A DNA stretch of 37,533 nucleotides from CAYRLW01 sp964425215 (GCA_964425215.1 CAYRLW010000038.1:1-37533), one strand, 5' to 3'. Numbered from the stretch's first letter, positions 1-8,412 are shown. The notes: a model not told the origin generated them from the letters alone. Program-made: numbers and translations.

Positions 1-9
1 GGTAAACAT
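1..9 (-). CDS. Start of a divergent gene running off the left edge (product unknown)
   Basis: On the minus strand an ATG at 9-7 is followed by TTT ACC and then the window ends, so only three codons are visible. A good Shine-Dalgarno, AAGGAG, lies about seven bases upstream (minus strand, around 22-17), which is why I call a gene start. It is divergent from copA. Regulators are often divergent from copper exporters, but nothing of this protein can be read, so its identity is unknown. Confidence 0.4.
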
Positions 10-21
10 GGGATTGCTCCT

Positions 22-42
22 TATAGAGAGATACCCTCTATA
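22..42. promoter_or_regulatory. 21-bp inverted repeat in the divergent copA control region
   Basis: TATAGAG (22-28) and CTCTATA (36-42) form perfect 7-base arms around a 7-base spacer. The repeat sits immediately upstream of the Shine-Dalgarno of the divergent minus-strand gene, so it could be an operator for that gene or a 5' leader hairpin. An overlapping TACCC-N7-GGGT (32-47) loosely recalls CsoR-type sites, but this is weak. Confidence 0.4.
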
Positions 43-95
43 CGGGTTGAATCCCTCTTTTTGCTTTAATCTTTTTTACTTTTTCCCTAATCTTC

Positions 96-117
96 GTGAC
101 ACTACACTTCATGTCAC
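96..117. promoter_or_regulatory. 22-bp inverted repeat, candidate copper operator upstream of copA
   Basis: GTGACA (96-101) and TGTCAC (112-117) are perfect 6-base arms with a 10-base spacer. The dyad lies just upstream of a plausible copA -10 (TATATT, 141-146) in a region with no good -35, which suits a factor-controlled promoter. The binding factor cannot be named from the sequence. Confidence 0.4.
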
Positions 118-166
118 TAGATAAAGATTACTAATATTGTTATATTAAAGAAAACGAGGTTTTAAG

Positions 167-2389
167 ATGGTGAAAACCACGACTCTGCAAATAAAGGGTA
201 TGACCTGTACCGCCTGCGCTCGGGCTTCCGAGCGGGCGGTTAAAAAACTCTCCGGAATAGCCGACGCTTCGGTCAATTTTGCCACCGAAAAAATGATCGT
301 ACAATTCGACGAAGGCTCCGTGACCTTAGATTCCATTAAAGCGGCGGTAAAAAAGGCTGGCTACGAAGCGTTGGACGATAGGGGCCGGGAGGATGAGCCT
401 TCGGCTTCCCATCTTTTTAGCCGCTTTACCGTGGCCCTGGTTTTTTCCCTTCCCCTTTTATATATAGCCATGGGCATGATGTTCCATTGGCCCCTGCCGG
501 AACCCCTGAACCCTATGGAACATCCCCTGCGGTACGCTGTGGTGGAGTTAGCGTTCCTGATTCCGGTGGTGATAGCGGGATTTCGGTTTTATGCCGTAGG
601 GTTCCCCTCCATAATTCGCCTTAGTCCCAATATGGATTCCCTGGTGGCCCTGGGAACCAGCGCCGCCGTGGGGTACAGCTTTTTTTCCCTGTACCAAATT
701 ATTCAAGGCAATGTTTCCGCGGTGGATCATCTGTATTTTGAGAGCGCTGCCACGATCATTACCCTGGTACTTTTGGGCAAAAGTCTAGAAGCCCTATCAA
801 AGGGGAGAACGTCGGAGGCCATAAAAAAGTTAGTGGCCCTTCAGCCAAAAACCGCCCGGGTCCTGGTCGATGGCCAGGAACGGGAAATGGCGGTAAAGGA
901 TTTGATGGTAGATACGGTGGTGATCCTTCGGCCGGGGGAACGGGTCCCCGTGGATGGCCTGGTCATTTCGGGAACATCCTCGGTTGACGAGTCCTTCCTC
1001 ACCGGGGAGAGTATGCCCGTTGAAAAAAGTCCCGCCTCGGAGCTTATCGGGGGAAGCATAATCATCAACGGTACCCTCAACTTTCGCGCCACCCGGGTGG
1101 GGTCGCAAACCGTTTTGGCCCAAATTGTCCGGTTGATGGAAGCGGCCCAAGCGGGTAAAGCGCCCATAGCCCGGTTGGCGGACCGGGTCTCCGCCGTTTT
1201 TGTCCCCACAGTTTTCGCCATCGCCCTGGTTTCCGCCTTGCTGTGGTTTTTCGCGGGGGAGGGGCCCGTATTCGCCGTAACGATTTTTGTCGCCGTGTTG
1301 GTCATCGCGTGTCCCTGCGCCCTGGGCCTGGCAACCCCCACCGCTATAATGGTCGGTACGGGTGTTGGGGCGGAGCACGGAATTTTAATCAAAAGCGGCG
1401 AGGCTTTGGAAATAGCTCATAGGATCGATACGGTGGTTTTTGATAAAACAGGCACCATAACCGAAGGGAAGCCCCGTCTTACGGATGTTATTCCTCTGGA
1501 AGGTTTTTCCCGCTCCCAGGTGCTCCGATTCGCCTCTGGAGCGGAAAAGGGGTCGGAACACCCGCTGGGAGCGGCGATTATCCAGGCCGCCGAAGCGGAA
1601 GGGCTGGATATTCCCCTTCCCAAGGATTTCTCGGCCCTTTCCGGCCGGGGTATTCAATGCCGAGTCGATGATCGGTCTGTTCTTTTAGGAAACCTGGCGC
1701 TTATGGGCGATTTTAAGGTTCCCCTTTCCCAGACCGTGCGGGACGCCGCAGAAGGTCTGGCCCAGGAGGGTAAAACCCCCATGTTTTTATCCGTGGATGG
1801 AACGCTTGGGGGGCTTGTGGCCGTGGCCGACGTTCCCAAAACCGAGAGCGCTTCCACCGTGGCGGCTCTTCGCCGGATGGGCAAAGAGGTGATTATGGTG
1901 ACGGGGGATCATCGAAAAACCGCCGAGGCCATCGCCCGTCAGGTGGGTATGGACCGGGTGATCGCCGAGGTTCTGCCGGGCCATAAGGCCCAGGTGATTA
2001 AGGACCTGCAGGAACAGGGCCACAAGGTGGCCATGGTGGGGGATGGCATAAACGACGCGCCGGCGTTAGCCCAGGCGGATTTGGGCATAGCCCTTGGTTC
2101 GGGAACCGATGTGGCCATCGAAAGCGCCGATCTGGTTTTGATTCGAAACAACCCCAAGGACGTGATTACCGCGTTCCATCTGTCCCAAAGAACCCTGCGG
2201 ACTATCAAACAGAACCTCTTTTGGGCCTTTGGATACAACGTGGTCGGGATTCCCATCGCCGCAGGGCTTTTACACGTTTTCGGCGGCCCCCTGCTCAATC
2301 CCATGATCGCCGCGGCGGCCATGTCCTTTAGTTCCGTTTCGGTGGTTACTAACGCGCTTCGTTTAAAGAGATACAAGCCCATCGTGTAG
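167..2389 (+). CDS. copA: Copper-translocating P1B-type ATPase CopA
   Basis: Inner-membrane ATPase that expels Cu(I) from the cytoplasm. At 740 aa it is of normal length for a CopA with a single N-terminal heavy-metal-associated domain, whose metal site is GMTCTAC (C14, C17). Hydrophobic segments are followed by the actuator TGES motif (FLTGES), the intramembrane CPC metal site (C382-P383-C384), the phosphorylation motif DKTGT (D426), the P1B-specific SEHPLG motif and the hinge GDGIND (D626, D630). All catalytic motifs are intact. CPC with these motifs fits Cu(I)/Ag(I) rather than Zn/Cd. A GAGG Shine-Dalgarno at 156-159 supports this ATG. The copper chaperone gene follows after 25 bases, so the two are probably one operon. 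Silver could be a second substrate. Confidence 0.93.
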   Translation: MVKTTTLQIKGMTCTACARASERAVKKLSGIADASVNFATEKMIVQFDEGSVTLDSIKAAVKKAGYEALDDRGREDEPSASHLFSRFTVALVFSLPLLYIAMGMMFHWPLPEPLNPMEHPLRYAVVELAFLIPVVIAGFRFYAVGFPSIIRLSPNMDSLVALGTSAAVGYSFFSLYQIIQGNVSAVDHLYFESAATIITLVLLGKSLEALSKGRTSEAIKKLVALQPKTARVLVDGQEREMAVKDLMVDTVVILRPGERVPVDGLVISGTSSVDESFLTGESMPVEKSPASELIGGSIIINGTLNFRATRVGSQTVLAQIVRLMEAAQAGKAPIARLADRVSAVFVPTVFAIALVSALLWFFAGEGPVFAVTIFVAVLVIACPCALGLATPTAIMVGTGVGAEHGILIKSGEALEIAHRIDTVVFDKTGTITEGKPRLTDVIPLEGFSRSQVLRFASGAEKGSEHPLGAAIIQAAEAEGLDIPLPKDFSALSGRGIQCRVDDRSVLLGNLALMGDFKVPLSQTVRDAAEGLAQEGKTPMFLSVDGTLGGLVAVADVPKTESASTVAALRRMGKEVIMVTGDHRKTAEAIARQVGMDRVIAEVLPGHKAQVIKDLQEQGHKVAMVGDGINDAPALAQADLGIALGSGTDVAIESADLVLIRNNPKDVITAFHLSQRTLRTIKQNLFWAFGYNVVGIPIAAGLLHVFGGPLLNPMIAAAAMSFSSVSVVTNALRLKRYKPIV

Positions 2390-2414
2390 GGCTATACAAC
2401 CTAGGGAGGAAATT

Positions 2415-2612
2415 ATGATAAAGACCGTAGCTATCAAAGGAATGACCTGCAACCACTGCGTAATGCACGTAAAGGAGGCCATAGAGAGCGTTCCCGGGGT
2501 AAAAAAAGCGTCGGTAAGCTTAGAAAAAAACGAAGCTACCGTGGAAGGGGAAAATTGGGATGACCAGGCCCTTAGGGATGCGGTGGAAGACGCGGGGTAT
2601 TCGGTAGCCTAA
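2415..2612 (+). CDS. copZ: Copper chaperone CopZ
   Basis: A 65-aa stand-alone heavy-metal-associated domain with the metal-binding motif GMTCNHC (C12, C15). The alternating beta/alpha pattern of the ferredoxin-like HMA fold is complete, ending in the DAGYSV segment common in this family. CopZ carries Cu(I) in the cytoplasm and hands it to CopA, encoded just upstream. A strong AGGAGG-type Shine-Dalgarno precedes the ATG, and an intrinsic terminator follows the stop, closing the operon. Confidence 0.9.
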   Translation: MIKTVAIKGMTCNHCVMHVKEAIESVPGVKKASVSLEKNEATVEGENWDDQALRDAVEDAGYSVA

Positions 2613-2638
2613 GGGCGTGGCCGGTACCTTTGTTCCAG

Positions 2639-2670
2639 GAGCCCCGTTATTGCATGGACGGGGCTCTTTC
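2639..2670 (+). terminator. Rho-independent terminator of copA-copZ
   Basis: GAGCCCCGT (2639-2647) pairs perfectly with ACGGGGCTC (2658-2666) around a 10-base loop and is followed by TTTCT. It lies 27 bases after the copZ stop. The promoter of the next gene starts inside it. Confidence 0.85.
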
Positions 2671-2678
2671 TATATAAT
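2650..2678 (+). promoter_or_regulatory. Sigma-70 promoter of the helicase operon, predicted leaderless
   Basis: TTGCAT (2650-2655), a 17-base spacer and a consensus TATAAT (2673-2678). The ATG at 2688 begins only 9 bases after the -10, so transcription should start within about 0-3 bases of the start codon. There is no Shine-Dalgarno. The -35 lies in the loop of the preceding terminator hairpin. Confidence 0.6.
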
Positions 2679-2687
2679 GGTCCAATT

Positions 2688-4388
2688 ATGGCCATTGATC
2701 CCGTGAATCCTCTTATAGTGCAAAGCGATCGAACCCTCCTTCTGGATGTTCACGCGGTCCGCTCGGAAGAAGCCCGGGCCGCGATTATGCCCTTCGCGGA
2801 ATTAGAGAAGTCTCCTGAGCATATTCACACGTATAAAATCACCCCCATATCCCTGTGGAATGCCGCTAGCGCCGGCTATACCCCCGAGCACGTGGCCCGG
2901 GTTTTAGAAGAATATTCCAGGTACCCGGTTCCCCGGGGCATCATCGACGGTTTTGGGGATGTCATGTCCCGGTACGGAAAAATCAGGCTGGTGGCTTACC
3001 CTTCGGAGGATCGGGATTCTACGGATCTCCTTTTGGTCGCCGAGGAAAAGCCCATCCTCGCGGAATTGGAAGCATCGAAGACCCTGGCAAAGTACCTTGC
3101 CAAGACCGAAGAGGGGTTCCGCCTTCGGCTGGTGGATAGGGGGACGGTAAAGCTGGAACTGATCCGGCTCGGGTGGCCGGTAAAGGACGAAGCCCCCTTG
3201 GCTCCGGGGGCGCCCTTGGAGGTCACCCTGCGGTCCACCTCCGCTTCCCAGCGGCCCTTTGCCCCCCGGGATTATCAATGGGAAGCCGCCCGGTCGGTGG
3301 TGGGAAATGGGGGCCCCGGTTCGGGGTTTGGGGTGGTGGTGCTTCCCTGTGGTTCGGGGAAAACGGTCGTGGGGATGACGGTGATGTCCCTGCTAAAAAC
3401 TAATACCCTTATTTTAACGACCAACGTAGCGGCGGTGCACCAGTGGATCGATGAACTGTTGGATAAAACGGAGCTAGATGCAGCTGATATCGCCGAATAC
3501 ACGGGGGACTCTAAATCCGTGGCCCCGGTCACCGTGGCGACCTATCAAATCCTAACCTGGCGTCCCGATAAACAGGGGGATTTTCCCCATTTTAAGCTGT
3601 TCAGGGAGAGAGCCTGGGGGCTCATCATTTACGACGAGGTTCATCTGCTTCCGGCGCCCGTGTTTCGCGTTACGGCGGAATTGCAGGCCCTGCGGCGTTT
3701 GGGCTTGACCGCTACGCTGGTCCGGGAGGACGGTGCGGAGGATACGGTTTTTAGCCTGGTGGGACCAAAACGGTACGACGTGCCGTGGAAGGATTTGGAG
3801 GTTAAGGGGTGGATAGCCGAGGCCTTCTGTACGGAGGTCCGGATCGACTTGCCCGAACCGTTAAAAATACCCTACGCGGTGGCGGATCAACGGAGTAAGT
3901 ATAGAATCGCCAGCGAAAATCCCCTTAAAACGATCGTGGTAAAACAGCTGGTGGAAAACCATAGGGAAGATCGGATCCTGGTGATCGGTCAATACATCAC
4001 CCAGTTGGAAAATTTATCCAAGGTTTTAGAGGCCCCCCTGATAACGGGGAAAACGCCCAACTCGGAGCGGGAAGCGATTTACGGGGCCTTTAAACGGGGT
4101 GAATTTCGCCTTCTTGTGGTGTCCAAGGTGGCTAATTTCGCCATCGATTTACCCGACGCATCCATGGCCATTCAGGTTTCCGGTTCTTTCGGTTCCCGGC
4201 AAGAGGAGGCCCAACGGCTGGGTCGGATACTTCGGCCAAAAAATAGAAATTCATATTTTTATACGATCATTTCCCGGTATACCATGGAGGAGGAATTCGC
4301 GGCTAATCGGCAAAAATTTTTGGCCGAGCAGGGGTACAAGTACCGTATTCAGCACTGGCAGGAAGGCGAATTGGGGGGCCCGTCATGA
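2688..4388 (+). CDS. XPB/Rad25-type superfamily 2 DNA helicase
   Basis: A 566-aa DNA-dependent ATPase of the bacterial XPB (ERCC3) family. Residues about 44-170 look like the XPB/Ssl2 N-terminal (Helicase_C_3-type) domain. The helicase core has motif I with PCGSGKT (220-226), motif II DEVH (316-319), motif III TAT followed by the XPB hallmark RED (R346-D348), and motif VI QRLGRILRP (509-517). The RED triad separates it from ordinary RecG/UvrB-like enzymes. XPB unwinds DNA in nucleotide excision repair and transcription in eukaryotes; the bacterial role is poorly defined. The gene overlaps the next by four bases (ATGA), so translation is coupled. The start has no Shine-Dalgarno and is placed by the promoter immediately upstream; later GTG starts are possible but would cut the N-terminal domain. 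Confidence 0.9.
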   Translation: MAIDPVNPLIVQSDRTLLLDVHAVRSEEARAAIMPFAELEKSPEHIHTYKITPISLWNAASAGYTPEHVARVLEEYSRYPVPRGIIDGFGDVMSRYGKIRLVAYPSEDRDSTDLLLVAEEKPILAELEASKTLAKYLAKTEEGFRLRLVDRGTVKLELIRLGWPVKDEAPLAPGAPLEVTLRSTSASQRPFAPRDYQWEAARSVVGNGGPGSGFGVVVLPCGSGKTVVGMTVMSLLKTNTLILTTNVAAVHQWIDELLDKTELDAADIAEYTGDSKSVAPVTVATYQILTWRPDKQGDFPHFKLFRERAWGLIIYDEVHLLPAPVFRVTAELQALRRLGLTATLVREDGAEDTVFSLVGPKRYDVPWKDLEVKGWIAEAFCTEVRIDLPEPLKIPYAVADQRSKYRIASENPLKTIVVKQLVENHREDRILVIGQYITQLENLSKVLEAPLITGKTPNSEREAIYGAFKRGEFRLLVVSKVANFAIDLPDASMAIQVSGSFGSRQEEAQRLGRILRPKNRNSYFYTIISRYTMEEEFAANRQKFLAEQGYKYRIQHWQEGELGGPS

Positions 4389-6508
4389 TGGAAGGCCCCT
4401 TTCGGAGCGTATCCGAATGGAAATCCGCCCTCATGACCCTGGCCGATGGGGCGTTTTTTGACCTTATCCGGGGGTACCTAGGGGATATCAAGACCCCCTT
4501 CAACAAACAGCGGCTGGTGGACGAGTTGGAATCCCTGCTTTCTCGGCAGGAAGTCCAGAAAACCATGGGGGCCTACATTGACCCCACGGATCGTAAGGTT
4601 CTTGCGGCGGTAGGCCTCCTGGATTTTCCCAGCCCCGGGGAATTGGCCTCTTTTTTTGAGGGCGAGTTCAGTTTCGCCGAGTTCCACGGGATTTTGCTTA
4701 ACCTGGAAGAACGGCTTTTGGTGTACCGTTTTACCGATCAGGGAATACATCGATTTGCCCTTAATCCCGTATTGGAAAACCTCCTCGCTCCTGTGGTCAG
4801 GGACACGGATGCCCTGTTTATTTCCTTCCCCCTCGCTTTGGAAGCAGACACGGCCAGTCCTATTCGTCCCATGGACGACGCCCTCCTCGCGGCCCTTTTA
4901 GCCTACGCGTTCGGTCATCCGGAACTCCACAAGACCAATGGAAAGCTTAAGAAAAAGACCCAGGATGAAATAACCACCCTCTTTCCAGCTCTGGACGTGG
5001 AATCCCTTTTAGAGGCCCTGAAAGCCCTATCGCTTCTTCGGTTGGACAACGGAAATTACGTCCCGGAAAAGGAAAAGATCGATCGATTTTCCCTCCTTCC
5101 TTCCGCGGAACGGATGATCTACCTAGCCGCGGGTATGATCGCCCACGGAGTGGGTTCGGATAGCGAAGGTCCTCCTCGGCGCCTTTCCCGGGAACGGATC
5201 CATCTGGTGGCCCGGCTAATCAAGCTGTTTTTAGGCTCCCTCTCGGATGCGCGGTGGTACCCCGAAACCTCGCTGAACCGGTATCTGGACGTGCTGGAAC
5301 GGTCCTTGGACGAAGGGGGGCGGCGTTGGGATTCCTCTTCTCCCGGTCTACGGAAAGTCCACCCCATAGAAGAACGTTTTGGTGTTTCCGCTTCTGTTTT
5401 CCGTGCCGCCTTTTATTCGATCTTGGAACAGTTGGGGTTCCTTCGGAAAGTCGATGGCCCAGGTTGGACAAAGTATCTACCCATCGAGGCGGCCGTTTCA
5501 CCAGGTCCAAAGGTTGTTTCCCAGGGGCCTTTTTCCCTCATTCTCTACCCGGAAATACCCTTTAAAGACGCCTACGCCTTAGCGGTGTTTTGCGATCTTA
5601 AAGAAGTAGGCCAGACCGTCCAGTTTGAAATCCGGCGGGAGTCGGTGATCCGTTCCTTCGATTGGGGGGAAACCCAGGAAAGCCTCCAGAACACCATCGA
5701 AACGGTTACAGGGAAGGTCATCGATAGGACCCTTCAATGGTCCCTTAAGGAGTGGCAGAAACGGTATAGCGGGCTTTCTCTGCAGAGGGGTTTAGTTTTG
5801 GTGGTGGAAGAGGAACGCCGATACCTGATTAACGCCGAACCGGTTTCCCTGTATATCGATCGAACCCTGGCTCCCGGGGTCTACTTGTTAAAGGGGGACG
5901 ACGAGGAACCGATTATTCAGGCCCTTAAAAAGACGGGGGCCGATATTGTGGCCCTACCGCGTCCCCCCAGTGTACCCTCCCGAACGGTCATGGAGTCCCA
6001 CCATCCTCCGTTTCCGCCGTTGGTTTCCGAAAAGCCACAAAAATCGGTAATCCCCAGCGCCCAAAGGGAAGAAAATTCGGCATCTAGTCCCTTGGTCCGG
6101 AATCCTACCGAGGTCATGGAATCTTTTAAAAACCTTTTGGAGAAAAAAAACCTTCCCAAGGACCAGCGGGACGAGCTGGCCGCCCGAATTGAACGGCGCT
6201 TGATCGTTTCGGAGGCCCAGTTGGTCGGGGCGGCGGTTCGGTACGAAAAACTGGAGGCCCGGGGTTTGGACTACGTGGGCAAGGTCCGGGTCGCGGAACA
6301 GGCCCTTTCTTCCCACTCCCTGGTAGAACTGTTTTGGCGGGGTCCTAAAGGAGAGCCCAACCGGCTTTTAGGAAACCTGAAGGCCCTTGAAAAAAGCGGC
6401 GGAGAGGTTAAACTGGTACTAGACCCGGTTCCCGAAGGCGAATCCCTCTCGGTCCCTATTGGCAAGATTAGTCTCCTGCGCCGGATTAAACGTTCCATAT
6501 TTGAATAG
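4385..6508 (+). CDS. Large XPB-partner protein with a Helicase_C_3-like domain
   Basis: A 707-aa protein without helicase motifs. Residues about 377-527 (from VSQGPFSLIL to DIVALPRP) resemble the N-terminal domain of the XPB helicase encoded just upstream. Both contain a strand of the type YKIT/FEIR followed by a helix SLWNA/SVIRSF, a TPEHV/TQESLQ segment and a strand ending in a charged turn. The first ~370 residues are helical with no motif I recognise, and the C-terminal ~130 residues are charged. Large partner proteins next to bacterial XPB genes are known in other phyla (for example actinobacteria), so a helicase accessory role is likely. The start overlaps the helicase stop by four bases; a second ATG follows directly. 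The biochemical function is unknown. Confidence 0.75.
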   Translation: MMEGPFRSVSEWKSALMTLADGAFFDLIRGYLGDIKTPFNKQRLVDELESLLSRQEVQKTMGAYIDPTDRKVLAAVGLLDFPSPGELASFFEGEFSFAEFHGILLNLEERLLVYRFTDQGIHRFALNPVLENLLAPVVRDTDALFISFPLALEADTASPIRPMDDALLAALLAYAFGHPELHKTNGKLKKKTQDEITTLFPALDVESLLEALKALSLLRLDNGNYVPEKEKIDRFSLLPSAERMIYLAAGMIAHGVGSDSEGPPRRLSRERIHLVARLIKLFLGSLSDARWYPETSLNRYLDVLERSLDEGGRRWDSSSPGLRKVHPIEERFGVSASVFRAAFYSILEQLGFLRKVDGPGWTKYLPIEAAVSPGPKVVSQGPFSLILYPEIPFKDAYALAVFCDLKEVGQTVQFEIRRESVIRSFDWGETQESLQNTIETVTGKVIDRTLQWSLKEWQKRYSGLSLQRGLVLVVEEERRYLINAEPVSLYIDRTLAPGVYLLKGDDEEPIIQALKKTGADIVALPRPPSVPSRTVMESHHPPFPPLVSEKPQKSVIPSAQREENSASSPLVRNPTEVMESFKNLLEKKNLPKDQRDELAARIERRLIVSEAQLVGAAVRYEKLEARGLDYVGKVRVAEQALSSHSLVELFWRGPKGEPNRLLGNLKALEKSGGEVKLVLDPVPEGESLSVPIGKISLLRRIKRSIFE

Positions 6509-6516
6509 AGGTGATT

Positions 6517-7299
6517 ATGCCCTTACTTCCCTTTTCCAGTCCCCAAACCGTACCAAACCAAGCCAAACTGGCGGTGCTTATCGACGCGGACAATACCCAA
6601 CCGGCTATTATCGACGGTCTTTTGAACGAGGTCGCCAAATACGGTGTGGCGAGCGTTAAGCGGATCTACGGCGACTGGACCAGCACCAACCTCCGCTCGT
6701 GGAAAGATCGTCTGCTGGAATACGCGATCCAACCGATCCAGCAATTTTCCTACACCACGGGGAAAAACGCCACCGACAGCGCCATGATTATCGACGCCAT
6801 GGACCTGCTGTACACCGAACGGCTGGATGGTTTTTGTATCGTTTCCAGCGACTCGGATTTTACACGGCTCGCGGCCCGGGTTCGGGAAAGCGGTCGAACG
6901 GTTTACGGGTTTGGCGAAAAAAAGACCCCCAAGGCTTTTGTGGCCGCCTGCGATAAATTTATTTATACGGAAATATTGAAGGAACAGCAGGAGGATAACG
7001 AAGAAGACGACGCGAAACCCGCCGTAAAAACCCAGAAGGATTTTAAGGGCGATCGGCGTTTACTGAATTTACTGCGCAACGCGGTGGAGGACTTGGCCGA
7101 CGAATCGGGGTGGGCGTATCTGGGTTCGGTGGGTCAAAACATCACGAATCGGTCCAGCGAATTCGACCCCCGGAACTACGGGTTTAAAAAATTGGGGGAC
7201 CTTTTCCGGGCTATCCCCCAATTTGAATTCGAGGAACGACCCCAGGAAAACGGTCCCGGCAGGCAAATATACATCCGTTGGAAAAAACGGGGCCGGTAA
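6517..7299 (+). CDS. NYN-domain ribonuclease-like protein with C-terminal OST-HTH/LOTUS domain
   Basis: A 260-aa two-domain protein. Residues about 16-152 form a NYN (PIN-like, LabA/DUF88) domain with the expected acidic residues: LIDADN (D23, D25), D87 in NATDSAMIIDA and SSDSDF (D112, D114). A charged linker (about 155-176, EQQEDNEEDD) leads to an OST-HTH/LOTUS domain (about 180-255), usually RNA-binding. NYN proteins are metal-dependent RNases, and NYN plus LOTUS is a known pairing. I chose ATG 6517 over GTG 6511 because GAGG at 6508-6511 is correctly spaced for the ATG but overlaps the GTG. It follows the helicase-partner stop by 8 bases, so it is probably in the helicase operon. The substrate is unknown. 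Confidence 0.85.
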   Translation: MPLLPFSSPQTVPNQAKLAVLIDADNTQPAIIDGLLNEVAKYGVASVKRIYGDWTSTNLRSWKDRLLEYAIQPIQQFSYTTGKNATDSAMIIDAMDLLYTERLDGFCIVSSDSDFTRLAARVRESGRTVYGFGEKKTPKAFVAACDKFIYTEILKEQQEDNEEDDAKPAVKTQKDFKGDRRLLNLLRNAVEDLADESGWAYLGSVGQNITNRSSEFDPRNYGFKKLGDLFRAIPQFEFEERPQENGPGRQIYIRWKKRGR

Positions 7300-7301
7300 A
7301 A

Positions 7302-7326
7302 AAAGGCCCGTTTAAAACGGGCCTTT
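7302..7326. terminator. Bidirectional intrinsic terminator between convergent genes
   Basis: GGCCCG (7305-7310) pairs with CGGGCC (7318-7323), extended by A/T pairs on both sides. On the minus strand it is followed by seven T residues, so it is strong for the acyltransferase; on the plus strand the T-run is only three, so it is weaker for the helicase operon. Confidence 0.8.
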
Positions 7327-7352
7327 AAAAGGTACGGATGTTTAAAAGGACC

Positions 7353-8240
7353 TCAGGGCTGTTTAACTTTTAACCGCTGGGCTTCCGTTTCTTGGTGCAT
7401 GGCCATGAGGCGGTCCATAATCGCGTCCACCACGGCTTGCTTTTTATCCTCTATACCCGCTTTTTCCGCCCTTGCCCGTTCGGCTTCCCGGAACTCGGCG
7501 CAGGAAACCACCGGATCGACGGTGAATTGAACCACGTCCTGGCAGACCACATCCTCCGCCATATCGCCCTTCTGAATACAGAGGACTTGGCCGTTGACCG
7601 CCACCATACACATATAATCGAAGGATTTGATATAGGAATCGATCTCCCGGACGCCCCTCGTCGAATGGGGGTCCCAGGGGCGGAATCGGGTGCCCGCGGG
7701 AAATACCAGGACCAACTTTCCCGATTTCTTTACCTCGTTCAGGGCCTTCATGGCCGCGCGGTTTATGGCGTTACTCCGGATTAACTCTTCCCGGTCCTTT
7801 TGGGGGTCCAGATCCTTGAGGGCCCTGCTGGGGTAGATGACGATTCGGGTGTAGGCCTCGGTAAACGCCGAAACCACGGGGTTCGATTCGTTGAGCTTCA
7901 TCCCCGCTATGGCGACTATAGCGTCGGCTAATTCCTGGCCCCCCTCCACCGTATGGCGCAGAAGGTAACTAAACACGGGTAGATCAAAGTTGCTGTAATG
8001 TTCCAGCAACAGCAGACAGGAAGCTCCTGCTTTCGCCTTTTGCAAGAGTTCCCATAGATGCTCGACCCCCAGGATCCTCGACTCTTTTTGCGCGAGTTCC
8101 TGAACCATCGAATCGATAAACGGAAGTATTTCCAAGTTGGCTATTTGATAAACATTATGTTCCGATACGGTACGACCCAACTTTGCCCGGCCCATCATTT
8201 GAACGATGCGGTCGCGATAAGCGGCGCTTATAGTTTCCAT
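7353..8240 (-). CDS. Glycerolipid acyltransferase (PlsC/GPAT superfamily)
   Basis: A 295-aa membrane-associated acyltransferase of the LPLAT superfamily. The catalytic HX4D motif is HYSNFD (H81-D86) and the substrate motif is FPAGTR (180-185), both intact. The long N-terminal helical region and the wide spacing between these motifs (about 94 residues) resemble soluble glycerol-3-phosphate acyltransferases more than short PlsC enzymes, so either glycerol-3-phosphate or lysophosphatidate is a plausible acceptor. It probably acts in phospholipid synthesis. It is monocistronic, with a consensus promoter reading straight into the ATG (predicted leaderless, no Shine-Dalgarno) and a terminator after the stop. 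A second, different acyltransferase lies at 36381. Confidence 0.82.
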   Translation of the reverse strand: METISAAYRDRIVQMMGRAKLGRTVSEHNVYQIANLEILPFIDSMVQELAQKESRILGVEHLWELLQKAKAGASCLLLLEHYSNFDLPVFSYLLRHTVEGGQELADAIVAIAGMKLNESNPVVSAFTEAYTRIVIYPSRALKDLDPQKDREELIRSNAINRAAMKALNEVKKSGKLVLVFPAGTRFRPWDPHSTRGVREIDSYIKSFDYMCMVAVNGQVLCIQKGDMAEDVVCQDVVQFTVDPVVSCAEFREAERARAEKAGIEDKKQAVVDAIMDRLMAMHQETEAQRLKVKQP

Positions 8241-8247
8241 AAGGGAT

Positions 8248-8277
8248 AGTATACATGGTGTGTAAAGAGGCTGTCAA
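8248..8277 (-). promoter_or_regulatory. Consensus sigma-70 promoter giving a leaderless acyltransferase transcript
   Basis: On the minus strand TTGACA (8277-8272) is a perfect -35, followed by an 18-base spacer and TATACT (8253-8248). Only 7 bases separate the -10 from the ATG at 8240, so transcription should start at or beside the start codon. Confidence 0.75.
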
Positions 8278-8341
8278 TGACGACATAAAATTGGAAAATG
8301 TCATATCTTATAAATAATTGGGCCATTCGTTTCGAATCCGA

Positions 8342-8370
8342 TTGCGTAAAATGAGAGAGCGGGGTATAAC
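8342..8370 (+). promoter_or_regulatory. Sigma-70 promoter of oppA
   Basis: TTGCGT (8342-8347), 17-base spacer, TATAAC (8365-8370). It predicts a leader of about 36 bases containing the strong AGGAGGAG Shine-Dalgarno of oppA. A short palindrome, ATTCG-TTT-CGAAT (8325-8337), lies just upstream and could be an operator. Confidence 0.6.
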
Positions 8371-8412
8371 TATATGGTTGTACTACATTCTATTTCTTAG
8401 GAGGAGTATTCT

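Noticed and set aside
830..1392. Two overlapping minus-strand open frames of about 180 codons inside copA
   Set aside because: The translations are low-complexity, rich in Gly, Arg, Pro or Thr, with no motifs, and lie opposite conserved copA motifs.
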